From Pseudomonadota bacterium (GTDB lineage Bacteria > Pseudomonadota > Alphaproteobacteria > Rhizobiales > Beijerinckiaceae), in contig JAEWKH010000137.1 in assembly GCA_023386155.1 (NCBI GenBank), positions 1-60,154 of the forward strand: 60,154 bases of DNA. Direction: 5' to 3'. A program made the position numbers and the translations under genes. How positions within the stretch are numbered: the first letter of the stretch is position 1; each line of letters begins with the position of its first letter. Positions 1-7,681 of this stretch are shown here, piece by piece. The notes under the pieces were generated by a model. That model saw only the letters and a program-made list of their open reading frames with translations, was not told the origin of the DNA and searched no databases.

Positions 1-97
1 GAGGAGCCGCTGAAAGCGGCGTCTCGAAGGAGGTTTCAGTGCCCTCTGGACCCTCCTTCGAGACGGTGCTCCGCACCTCCTCAGGATGAGGGCACAG
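1..97. repeat. Dispersed palindromic repeat, family C (cut by window edge)
   Basis: The two arms are complementary: TCTCGAAGGAGG near 22-33 pairs with CCTCCTTCGAGA near 52-63, and smaller hairpins flank them. The copy ends in a CCTCAGGATGAGG motif. Related copies lie at 18128-18230 and 32499-32604. It sits upstream of rpoZ; the left end is outside the window. The remainder up to 276 shows no gene and should contain the rpoZ promoter. Confidence 0.75.
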
Positions 98-276
98 GGT
101 GTTGAAAGCGGATCACCAACACGAGCCCAGCCACCGCGATAGGAAGGGTGTGCCCCCGACGAGCCGGGTTCCCGGGTTAAGTCCCTGCCCCGGAACGCTT
201 CCTCTTGTTTTCTCGGGCCAACCGGTGTATCCGGTCCCCCTTCCGATATTCCCAATGACTGAAGAAGGAGCCCCGC

Positions 277-684
277 ATGGCTCGCGTGACCGTCGAAGAC
301 TGCATCGACAAGGTCGACAACCGGTTTGAGCTCGTTCTGCTGGCCAGCCACCGGGCCCGCCTGATTTCGTCGGGCTCCCCGCTGACGATCGACCGCGACC
401 GCGACAAGAACCCGGTCGTGGCCCTCCGCGAGATCGCGGACGAGACGATCGCTCCCGACGACCTGAAGGAGCAGCTCATCCACTCGATGCAGAAATACGT
501 CGAGGTGGACGAGCCGGAGGCCGAGGCCGTTCCCATGCTCAGCAACACGGCCGCCGCCCCCTCGACCGGCGGCGACAACGATGCGGACGTCCAGTTCGAC
601 CGCATGAGCGAGGACGACTTGCTCCGCGGCCTGGAGGGCCTCGTTCCCCCGAGCAGCAGCGCGGACGACGACGACCGCGAATAA
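277..684 (+). CDS. rpoZ: RNA polymerase omega subunit
   Basis: This encodes the small omega subunit that helps fold and assemble the beta-prime subunit of RNA polymerase and, in many bacteria, forms part of a ppGpp site. The N-terminal 60 residues carry the family signature, starting MARVTVEDCIDKVDNRFELV and including the RARLISSG segment. The last 40 residues are an acidic, low-complexity tail, so at 135 residues it is longer than the E. coli protein, as is usual in alphaproteobacteria. A good Shine-Dalgarno (GAAGGAG) precedes the ATG. A strong hairpin terminator follows, so it is probably expressed apart from rsh, although rsh is the next gene downstream. Confidence 0.97.
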   Translation: MARVTVEDCIDKVDNRFELVLLASHRARLISSGSPLTIDRDRDKNPVVALREIADETIAPDDLKEQLIHSMQKYVEVDEPEAEAVPMLSNTAAAPSTGGDNDADVQFDRMSEDDLLRGLEGLVPPSSSADDDDRE

Positions 685-703
685 GCGCTCGCACCGATTG
701 CAG

Positions 704-730
704 AAGCCCGGCTCGATGCCGGGCTTTTTT
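704..730 (+). terminator. Rho-independent terminator of rpoZ
   Basis: A perfect 8-bp stem, AGCCCGGC with GCCGGGCT, has a 5-nt loop and is followed by a run of T. It lies 20 bases after the rpoZ stop codon. Confidence 0.9.
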
Positions 731-867
731 GTTGGCGGGCTTAACCACATCCCGGCATAGGGGGCCTGCGGCAAGCTATTCGGCTTGCGGCCGGAAGACG
801 TTGTACAATATCTTCGATAGCTTCGTGATTTCAGCCAGATAACGGGCCAGAAGGAGAATGCGGCCGC

Positions 868-3039
868 ATGATGCGCCAGTATGAACTCGTCGAGCGGGTC
901 AAGCGCTACAACCCCTCGGCCAACGAGGCGCTTCTCAACCGCGCTTACGTGTACGCCATGATGGCCCATGGCAACCAGAAGCGCGCATCCGGCGACCTGT
1001 TCTTCGGCCATCCCCTCGAAGTGGCGGCCATCCTCACGGATCTCAAGCTCGACGACGCCACCATCGCGGCGGCGGTCCTCCACGACACGGTGGAGGACAC
1101 GCAGGCGACCCTGGAGGAGATCAACAAGACCTTCGGCCCCCAGATCGGCGCCCTCGTCGACGGCCTGACGAAGATCAAGCGGCTCGACCTCGTCTCGAAG
1201 CGGGCAGCGCAGGGAGAGAACTTCCGCAAGCTGCTGCTCGCCATCGCGGACGACGTGCGCGTGCTCCTGGTCAAGCTCGCCGACCGCCTGCACAACATGC
1301 GCACGCTCCAGTTCATGCCGCCGGACAAGCGCAAGCGCATCGCCGAGGAGACCCTCGACATCTATGCGCCCCTCGCCGGACGCATGGGCATCCAGGAGAT
1401 GCGCGAGGAGCTGGAGGAGCTGGCCTTCCAGAACCTCGACCCGGAGGCCTACGAGGCCATCAAGCGCCACCTGAACGAGCTCTCGGCCAAGAACGAGAAG
1501 CTCGTCGAGGAGATCGAGAAGACGCTCACGACGAAGCTGCGCGCGCAGGGAATCGACGCGACGGTGACGGGGCGCCAGAAGCGCCCCTATTCCATATGGC
1601 GCAAGATGGAGCGGAAGTCGGTCTCCTTCGAGCAATTGTCCGATATCTTCGCCTTCCGGATCATCGTGAACACCATCGACGAGTGCTACCGGGCCCTCGG
1701 CGTCGTTCATACGAGCTGGCCGATGGTGCCGGGGCGCTACAAGGACTACATCTCTACCCCGAAGCAGAAGGATTACCGCTCGATCCACACCACGGTGATC
1801 GGCCCCGGCAGCCAGCGCGTGGAGCTCCAGATCCGCACCGAGGACATGGACGAGGTGGCGGAGTACGGCATCGCCGCCCACGCCCTCTACAAGGAAGGCG
1901 TCAACGGCAATTCGCGCCTCGCCACGGAAAGCCGCGCCTATCAGTGGCTGCGCCGGACCATCGATCTCCTGGCCGAGGGCGACAACCCGGAGGAGTTCCT
2001 CGAGCACACGAAGCTCGAGCTCTTTCACGACCAGGTCTTCTGCTTCACGCCCAAGGGGCGCCTCATCGCCCTGCCCCGCGGCGCGACGCCCATCGACTTC
2101 GCCTATGCGGTGCACACCGATGTCGGCAACACGGCGGTGGGCTGCAAGATCAACGGGCGCATGTCGCCGCTTCTCACCGAACTACAGAACGGCGACGAGG
2201 TCGAGATCGTCCGCGCCGAGGGCCAGACGCCTCCGGCGGCCTGGGAATCGCTCGTCGTGACCGGCAAGGCCCGCGCCTCGATCCGCCGCGCCACGCGCGC
2301 CGCCGTGCGCCGGCAATATACCGGCCTCGGCCATCAGATCCTGGAGCGCGCCTTCGAGCGCGCCGCCCGCCCCTTCTCGGACGAGAAGCTGAAAGGCGCC
2401 CTGCCCCGTCTGGCGCGGGTCTCCGTCGAGGACGTGCTGGCGGCCGTGGGCCGGGGCGAGATGTTCTCCGGCGACGTGGTGCGGGCCGTCTATCCCGACT
2501 ACCTGGAAGAGCGCCGCGCCGGCGCCGACGGCAAGGGCGGCGGACAGGCCGACGGCGCGGGAAAGAAGGCGGCGAGCGAGAATCCGGGCGGCATTCCGAT
2601 CCGCGGCCTCAACAAGGACATGCCGATCCGCTTCGCCCCCGAAGGCGGCGCCGTCCCGGGAGACCGGATCGTGGGCATTCTCACCCCCGGCCAGGGCGTC
2701 ACGATCTATCCGATCCAATCGTCCTCGCTGGCCGCTTTCGACAACGAGCCCGACCGCTGGATCGACGTGCGCTGGGACCTCGAATCGGGCTCCACGCAGC
2801 GCTTCCCCGCGCGCATCAAGCTGCAGTCGATCAACGAGCCGGGCTCGCTCGCCCAGATCACGCAGGTGATCGCCGATCATGACGGCAACATCGACAACGT
2901 CTCCATGAAACGGCGCACCCAGGACTTCACCGACATGACCATCGACCTGACGGTGTGGGACCTGAAGCACCTCAATGCCATCATCGCGGAACTGCGCGCC
3001 AAGCGCGTGGTGAGCCGCGTCGATCGCGTCACCGGTTAG
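868..3039 (+). CDS. rsh: Bifunctional (p)ppGpp synthetase/hydrolase (RelA/SpoT homologue)
   Basis: This is the single long Rsh enzyme typical of alphaproteobacteria. It makes (p)ppGpp from ATP and GTP/GDP and hydrolyses it, setting the stringent response. Visible domains: an HD hydrolase domain at about 30-180, with the GHP motif at His48 and the HDTVEDT motif at His72-Asp73; a synthetase domain at about 230-350, with the RSIHTTV and ELQIRTEDM motifs; a TGS domain at about 385-450; a helical/zinc-finger-like region; and a C-terminal ACT domain at about 645-720. Both active sites look intact, so the protein should be bifunctional. The start is the first of two tandem ATGs, preceded by AGAAGGAG. 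At 723 residues it has the normal family length. Confidence 0.96.
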   Translation: MMRQYELVERVKRYNPSANEALLNRAYVYAMMAHGNQKRASGDLFFGHPLEVAAILTDLKLDDATIAAAVLHDTVEDTQATLEEINKTFGPQIGALVDGLTKIKRLDLVSKRAAQGENFRKLLLAIADDVRVLLVKLADRLHNMRTLQFMPPDKRKRIAEETLDIYAPLAGRMGIQEMREELEELAFQNLDPEAYEAIKRHLNELSAKNEKLVEEIEKTLTTKLRAQGIDATVTGRQKRPYSIWRKMERKSVSFEQLSDIFAFRIIVNTIDECYRALGVVHTSWPMVPGRYKDYISTPKQKDYRSIHTTVIGPGSQRVELQIRTEDMDEVAEYGIAAHALYKEGVNGNSRLATESRAYQWLRRTIDLLAEGDNPEEFLEHTKLELFHDQVFCFTPKGRLIALPRGATPIDFAYAVHTDVGNTAVGCKINGRMSPLLTELQNGDEVEIVRAEGQTPPAAWESLVVTGKARASIRRATRAAVRRQYTGLGHQILERAFERAARPFSDEKLKGALPRLARVSVEDVLAAVGRGEMFSGDVVRAVYPDYLEERRAGADGKGGGQADGAGKKAASENPGGIPIRGLNKDMPIRFAPEGGAVPGDRIVGILTPGQGVTIYPIQSSSLAAFDNEPDRWIDVRWDLESGSTQRFPARIKLQSINEPGSLAQITQVIADHDGNIDNVSMKRRTQDFTDMTIDLTVWDLKHLNAIIAELRAKRVVSRVDRVTG

Positions 3040-3047
3040 GACCAGCC

Positions 3048-3743
3048 ATGTCACGCAAACCCCGCATCGCCGTCATCATGGACGAGAACACCAGTGGCGA
3101 CGGCACGCGCTACGAGACGACGAAGGCGTATTTCGTCGCCGTCGAGCGCGCCGGAGGGCTTCCCTTCGGCATTCCCTACATCAGCGAGATGGTCGAGCCG
3201 GTGACGGAGGAATTCGACGGCTTCATCAGCGTCGGCGGGCGCATCAAGTTTCCCGACGCGTGGTACGCCCCCGGCGAGGGATCGCGCTACCCGTCCTCGG
3301 AGCGGCTCGATGTGGAGCAGGCGCTCATGCGCGGGTTCCTCGAACGCGACAAGCCGGTGCTCGGCATCTGCAACGGCATGCAGATGCTCGCCTGCCTCCA
3401 TGGCGGCCGCATGGTCCATGAAGTACGCAAGGTCGGCCCGCATATTCTCATTCATGACGAGCGCACCGCCATGCATTCCGTCGAGATCGTTCCGGGCACG
3501 ATGCTCTCGCGCATCGTTGGTACGGGGCGCCTCGAGGTGAACAGCCGCCATCAGGAAGCGGTCGTTGCCGTGTCCGACCGGGCCGTCGTGGCCGCCAGGG
3601 CGGATGACGGCGTGATCGAGGCCGTCGAGGTTCCGTCCAGGCGCTTCGCCATCGGCGTGCAGTGGCACCCGGAAGCCTTCGCCACCCAGGACAACCCCGG
3701 CAACCGGCTGTTCAGCGCCTTCGTGCAGGCGGCGCAGCGCTGA
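3048..3743 (+). CDS. Gamma-glutamyl-gamma-aminobutyrate hydrolase family protein (peptidase C26)
   Basis: A 231-residue class-I glutamine-amidotransferase-like hydrolase of the PuuD/C26 type. These enzymes cleave gamma-glutamyl amide bonds, for example of gamma-glutamyl-GABA. The nucleophile elbow GICNGMQM places the catalytic Cys at 108, and VQWHPEA gives His207 and Glu209, so the triad is complete. The elbow has Asn where many family members have Arg after the Cys, so the true substrate is uncertain. It starts 8 bases after the rsh stop and is likely co-transcribed with it. In many relatives rsh is followed more directly by pyrE, so this gene looks like an insertion into a conserved neighbourhood. 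The reading frame stays open upstream into rsh, but the ATG at 3048 fits the family N-terminus. Confidence 0.85.
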   Translation: MSRKPRIAVIMDENTSGDGTRYETTKAYFVAVERAGGLPFGIPYISEMVEPVTEEFDGFISVGGRIKFPDAWYAPGEGSRYPSSERLDVEQALMRGFLERDKPVLGICNGMQMLACLHGGRMVHEVRKVGPHILIHDERTAMHSVEIVPGTMLSRIVGTGRLEVNSRHQEAVVAVSDRAVVAARADDGVIEAVEVPSRRFAIGVQWHPEAFATQDNPGNRLFSAFVQAAQR

Positions 3744-3900
3744 TACGTCTCGGAGCCTCGGCTTCGCCGGACTGACGTCGCTCGCGCAACGGCCGACATG
3801 GCCCGCCGAGGTTGCCAGTTCTCCACGAGAGGCCGCCTGTTTCCCCTTGCCTCGCGCCGGTCCGCCTGCCAAACAGCCCTCGAGCAGGAGATCCGTAGCC

Positions 3901-4485
3901 ATGACCCCGAACGAAGTCCTCGATGAATTCCGCTCCGCAGGCGCGCTGCTGGAAGGGCACTTCATTCTCTCGTCGGGGCTGCACAGCCCGGTCTTCCTCC
4001 AGAAGATGTTCGTGTTCCAGGATCCGGCGCGAACCGAGCGGGTCTGCCGGGCGCTGGCGGAGAAGATCCGGGAGCGCTTCGGGACCGTCGACTACGTGGT
4101 CTCGCCGGCCGTCGGCGGCATCGTTCCGGGCTACGAGACGGCGCGACACCTGGGAGCGAAGGCCATCTTCGTCGAGCGCGAGAACGGGGCGTTCGTCCTG
4201 CGCCGCGGCTTCACGATTCCGGAAGGCGCCCGGGTCGTCATGGTGGAAGACATCGTCACGACTGGACTTTCCTCTCGGGAATGCCTGGCGGCCCTGCGGG
4301 AGCATCCCGGCACGATCCTCGGCGCCGCCTGCCTCATCGACCGCTCCGGCGGCAAGGCGGACCTCGGCGTTCCGCTGGTATCCCTGGTTCAGCTCGACAT
4401 TCCGGCCTATGCGCCGGACCAGATTCCCGCCGAGATGGCCGCCCTTCCGGCCGTCAAGCCAGGAAGCCGCAGCCTGAAATCATAA
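3901..4485 (+). CDS. pyrE: Orotate phosphoribosyltransferase
   Basis: This enzyme converts orotate and PRPP to orotidine 5'-monophosphate in de novo pyrimidine synthesis. The 194-residue product has the type-I phosphoribosyltransferase fold, with the PRPP-binding signature VVMVEDIVTTGLSS at 112-125. The N-terminal GHFILSSGLHSP segment is typical of the alphaproteobacterial branch. The ATG at 3901 is preceded by GCAGGAG; an upstream in-frame extension does not match the family. It lies 157 bases after the C26 gene in the same direction. An AT-richer gap follows before the NYN gene. Confidence 0.96.
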   Translation: MTPNEVLDEFRSAGALLEGHFILSSGLHSPVFLQKMFVFQDPARTERVCRALAEKIRERFGTVDYVVSPAVGGIVPGYETARHLGAKAIFVERENGAFVLRRGFTIPEGARVVMVEDIVTTGLSSRECLAALREHPGTILGAACLIDRSGGKADLGVPLVSLVQLDIPAYAPDQIPAEMAALPAVKPGSRSLKS

Positions 4486-4725
4486 TAGCTGTTTATTTAT
4501 CACACATAGGCTTGACTGCCTTGGTTCTGCCAACTTGACTCTTGGCATTTACCCGTCATTAAGTATTTTACCTTGTCGCTTTTGCTCGTCCGAAGGGTTA
4601 ATATCAGCCTGTTCTAAGGCGCGTCGGATTTTTTCGCGCAATTATATTGCTAGCGTAAATAATAGATGCCGCTTGAATAATGAAGGTTGTTATGCCGCCT
4701 CGGCAGATACAAACAGAGAATACTT

Positions 4726-5370
4726 ATGTCAGGCCAGCAGAGGATCGCGCTTTTCATTGATGGCGCCAACCTATACGCTACCACGAAAACTCTTGGCTTC
4801 GATATCGATTACAAGCGTCTGCTGAAAGAGTTTCAAGGCCGCGGCAACCTGGTTCGGGCCTTTTACTACACGGCCCTTGTGGAAGATCAGGAATATTCTT
4901 CCATCCGCCCGCTGATCGACTGGCTCGACTACAACGGCTACCGGGTGGTGACGAAGCCGACCAAGGAGTTCGTCGATTCCGCCGGCCGCCGCAAGGTGAA
5001 GGGCAACATGGACATCGAGCTCGCCATCGATGCACTCGAGCTCTCCCCTTACATCGACCACATGGTCCTGTTCTCCGGCGACGGGGACTTCCGGTCCCTC
5101 GTCGAAGCGATGCAGCGCCGCGGCGTGCGCGTCTCCGTCGTCTCGACGGTCACGACCCAGCCCCCGATGGTGGCCGACGAGCTGCGCCGGCAGGCCGACG
5201 AGTTCCTCGACCTGTCGCAGCTCGCCTCCCGCATCGGGCGCGATCCCTCGGACCGGCCGCAGCGCGCCGGAGGCGAGAACGCCGAGCGGAACCGGCCGCA
5301 GCCGCGCAACGGCGCCTTGGAGAGCCGCTACGGCATCCGCCAGCCTCAGGACGACGACTTCGACATCTGA
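4726..5370 (+). CDS. NYN domain protein (LabA/DUF88 family, PIN-like putative ribonuclease)
   Basis: A 214-residue protein whose first 150 residues form a NYN (PIN-like) domain. The acidic residues expected for metal binding are visible: Asp12 in LFIDGANLY, Asp96 in KGNMDIELAID, and Asp119 and Asp121 in LFSGDGDF. Family members are thought to be RNases; the substrate here cannot be told from sequence. The C-terminal 50 residues are a polar Arg/Pro/Asn-rich tail. In related genomes a NYN gene commonly neighbours smpB, and smpB lies close by here, which hints at a link to RNA quality control (inference). The chosen ATG gives the canonical N-terminus, although its Shine-Dalgarno (AGAGAA) is weak. 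Confidence 0.88.
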   Translation: MSGQQRIALFIDGANLYATTKTLGFDIDYKRLLKEFQGRGNLVRAFYYTALVEDQEYSSIRPLIDWLDYNGYRVVTKPTKEFVDSAGRRKVKGNMDIELAIDALELSPYIDHMVLFSGDGDFRSLVEAMQRRGVRVSVVSTVTTQPPMVADELRRQADEFLDLSQLASRIGRDPSDRPQRAGGENAERNRPQPRNGALESRYGIRQPQDDDFDI

Positions 5371-5398
5371 CGTCGTCGCCCCTCGTCGGGGTGCATCC

Positions 5399-5424
5399 AT
5401 GGCCGGTTCGTCCGGCCATTTTCC
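5399..5424. terminator. Terminator hairpin between convergent NYN and ACT genes
   Basis: A 7-bp stem, TGGCCGG with CCGGCCA, has a TTCGT loop and is followed by TTTT on the plus strand. It sits between two convergent stop codons and best serves the NYN gene. Confidence 0.7.
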
Positions 5425-5425
5425 T

Positions 5426-5956
5426 TTAAAGGGAACTCTCTTCGACCTGGCAGCTCATGCCGAGGGTCCCTGCCGTGTTGCTGACCGTCGCCAGGCACGG
5501 ATCCGCCTGCCCGGCGGGAATCGAAACGGCGAACCGGGTCACGTAGAGGTCGCCCTCGGCATCCGGGAGCTTGCGCGCCTCGAGGCGCACGATATTGGCC
5601 CCGTACCGCTTGAACACCTCCGAGAGACGGGCCACGAGGCCGAGCTGGTCGCCGCCGCTGATGGTGATGCGGTGGGTGATGGTGCCCGCAGGGCCCGGGC
5701 TCGGGTCGAAGGCATAGGGGACGGCCCGGATCTCGGCGCCATCCAGCTCGGGCAACTGCTTGAGCCCTGCCTCGATCTCGGCCGCCGTCAGACCTGCCGG
5801 GAGCTCGCAGAGGGCGACGAATTCGGCGCCGGAGCCCAGCGCCGCGAAGGTCGTGTCCCTCAGGTTCACGCCCACGTCGAACAGGTGCTCGGCGATCGCC
5901 GCGACAAGGCCGACCCGATCGGGACCCAGAACCGAAACCAGAGCAATGGACGCCAT
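5426..5956 (-). CDS. ACT domain protein (GcvR-like, probable regulatory)
   Basis: A 176-residue protein made of two consecutive ACT domains, at about 3-80 and 90-165. The first begins with the typical LVSVLGPDRVGLVAAIAEHL; the second contains ITISGGDQLGLVARLSEVF. Stand-alone double-ACT proteins resemble the glycine cleavage repressor GcvR and generally sense amino acids. No catalytic domain is present, so it is not a formyltetrahydrofolate deformylase. The start at 5956 is chosen because the upstream open frame runs into a dispersed repeat (5986-6104) and does not look coding. Ligand and target are unknown. Confidence 0.8.
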   Translation of the reverse strand: MASIALVSVLGPDRVGLVAAIAEHLFDVGVNLRDTTFAALGSGAEFVALCELPAGLTAAEIEAGLKQLPELDGAEIRAVPYAFDPSPGPAGTITHRITISGGDQLGLVARLSEVFKRYGANIVRLEARKLPDAEGDLYVTRFAVSIPAGQADPCLATVSNTAGTLGMSCQVEESSL

Positions 5957-5985
5957 TCTTCCCTCCCAAGCAACAGAGGGAAAGC

Positions 5986-6104
5986 TAGCGCATCGTGCGG
6001 AAAAGTGGACCCGGCTTTCCGCTCGAACGATGCGCTCGTCAAAAGGTGGAGCATCGGATTGGATCCCAAGAGTGGACCCGATTTTCACGTTCGATGCTCA
6101 TGCG
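5986..6104. repeat. Dispersed double-hairpin repeat, family A
   Basis: Two adjacent palindromic modules. The first runs from GCGCATCGT to ACGATGCGC; the second is bounded by AGCATCGGA and TTCGATGCT. Both contain AGTGGACCCG-type inner segments. It fills the gap between smpB and the ACT gene. Other copies are at 20546-20636, 38921-39020, 41621-41687, 50886-51003 and 52106-52214. Confidence 0.85.
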
Positions 6105-6119
6105 CGGGAGGGCGTTCCG

Positions 6120-6593
6120 TCAGCCCTTCTCCCGCATGAGACGTGCCTTCTCCCGGTTCCAGGAGCGCTGTTTTTCCGTCTCGCGCTTGTCGTGCAGCTT
6201 CTTGCCCCGGCCGAGGCCGAGCTCCACCTTCGCCCGCCCGCGATCGTTGAAATAGATCTTGAGCGGGATCACGGTGAATCCCTCGCGCTGCGTGGCGCCG
6301 ATCAGCTTGTCGATCTGGCGCTTGTGCAGGAGCAGGCGGCGCGGGCGCTTCGTCTCGTGGTTGAAGCGGTTCGCCTGGAGATATTCCGGGATATAGGCGT
6401 TGAAGAGGAAGAACTCCTCGCCCGACGGCCCGGCATAGGCCTCGCCGATGGTCGCCTTCCCCTGCCGCAGGGATTTCACCTCCGTGCCGGTCAGCGCGAT
6501 CCCCGCCTCGTAGGTGTCGAGGATCTCGTAGTTGAACCGCGCCTTCCTGTTGTCCGCGACCACACGGTTGGCGCTCTTTGGATCTTTTGACAT
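6120..6593 (-). CDS. smpB: SsrA-binding protein SmpB
   Basis: SmpB binds tmRNA and delivers it to stalled ribosomes for trans-translation. The 157-residue product has the expected RKARFNYEILDTYEAGIALTG-like N-terminal region with its GTEVKSLR motif, and the basic C-terminal tail (KRETEKQRSWNREKARLMREKG region) that enters the mRNA channel. It lies 8 bases downstream of dapA on the same strand and is probably co-transcribed with it, a common alphaproteobacterial arrangement. The tmRNA gene itself was not seen in this window. Confidence 0.97.
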   Translation of the reverse strand: MSKDPKSANRVVADNRKARFNYEILDTYEAGIALTGTEVKSLRQGKATIGEAYAGPSGEEFFLFNAYIPEYLQANRFNHETKRPRRLLLHKRQIDKLIGATQREGFTVIPLKIYFNDRGRAKVELGLGRGKKLHDKRETEKQRSWNREKARLMREKG

Positions 6594-6601
6594 GAGCTCT
6601 T

Positions 6602-7486
6602 TTAAGCGTTGATTAGGCCCGCATGGACCATGGCCGAACGAACGGCCTGCTTCGCGCCGTCGGAGGCGGGTACCAGCGGCAGGCGCACCGTATCCTCCAT
6701 GAGGCCGAGCAGGGACGCGGCATATTTCACGGGCGTCGGGTTCGTCTCGATGAACAGGTTGGTGTGCAGGGGCATGAGGCGATCCTGCACCTTCAGGGCC
6801 GAGGCATAATCGCCGTTGAGGCAGGCGTTCTGCATCTCGGCGCAGAGCCGGGGCGCGACGTTCGAGGTCACCGAGATGCAGCCATGGCCGCCATGGGCCA
6901 TGAAGCCGAGAGCGGTCGCGTCCTCGCCGGAGAGCTGGATGAAGTCGGGACCCAGAACCTGCCGCTGGAGGCTCACGCGCGCCATGCTGGCGGTCGCGTC
7001 CTTCACGCCGGCGATGTTCTTCAGCTCATAGAGCCGCGCCATGGTCTCCACCGACATGTCGATCACCGAACGGCCGGGGATGTTGTAGATGAGGATCGGG
7101 ATGCCGACGGCATCGTTGATGGCCTTGAAGTGCTGGTAGAGGCCTTCCTGGGTCGGCTTGTTGTAATAGGGAGTCACGATCAGCAGCGCGTCGGCGCCGA
7201 CCTTCTCCGCGTGCCTGGAGAAGGCCACCGCCTCCGCCGTGCTGTTGGACCCGGCTCCGGCGATCACCGGCACCCTGCCCTTCGTCTCATCGACGCAGAT
7301 CTCGACGACCCGCTCGTGCTCCTTGTGGCTGAGGGTCGGGCTCTCGCCCGTCGTCCCCACGGGCACGAGGCCCTTCGTCCCTTCCTGGATCTGCCAGTTG
7401 ATGAAGGACCGGAACGCCGCCTCATCCACGGCTCCATCCTTGAAGGGGGTCACCAGAGCCGTGATGGAGCCTTTGAATTGGGTCAT
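6602..7486 (-). CDS. dapA: 4-hydroxy-tetrahydrodipicolinate synthase
   Basis: DapA condenses pyruvate with aspartate semialdehyde in the first committed step of lysine and diaminopimelate synthesis. The 294-residue TIM-barrel protein shows all key residues: Thr45-Thr46 in VGTTGES, Tyr134 and Arg139 in LIYNIPGRS, and the Schiff-base Lys162 in GVKDAT. The start at 7486 gives the canonical MTQFKGSITALVTPF N-terminus. Upstream in-frame codons are not conserved sequence. The gene is divergent from the lytic transglycosylase, and the 195-base gap between them should hold both promoters. Confidence 0.97.
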   Translation of the reverse strand: MTQFKGSITALVTPFKDGAVDEAAFRSFINWQIQEGTKGLVPVGTTGESPTLSHKEHERVVEICVDETKGRVPVIAGAGSNSTAEAVAFSRHAEKVGADALLIVTPYYNKPTQEGLYQHFKAINDAVGIPILIYNIPGRSVIDMSVETMARLYELKNIAGVKDATASMARVSLQRQVLGPDFIQLSGEDATALGFMAHGGHGCISVTSNVAPRLCAEMQNACLNGDYASALKVQDRLMPLHTNLFIETNPTPVKYAASLLGLMEDTVRLPLVPASDGAKQAVRSAMVHAGLINA

Positions 7487-7681
7487 GGGGTCATCCTCGA
7501 AATTCGCGCCGGGCCTTCTCTCGGGCCACAAGATAGACATAGGGAACTGGGTTTTACACATAGGGGGTGCGGCGCGTGCGCGCAAACGTTCCGTCAGGGG
7601 GTTGTCCTAGCTCGGCTCTTGGTGTTTCCTCAAGAGAAACGTCGTCACAACGAGAAAAAGGCGGCAGCAAGGGGGTTGCGG

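Noticed and set aside
6623..7681. A long N-terminal extension of the lytic transglycosylase through dapA
   Set aside because: The extension is the antisense of dapA. A signal peptide and ribosome site mark the true start near 7682/7694.
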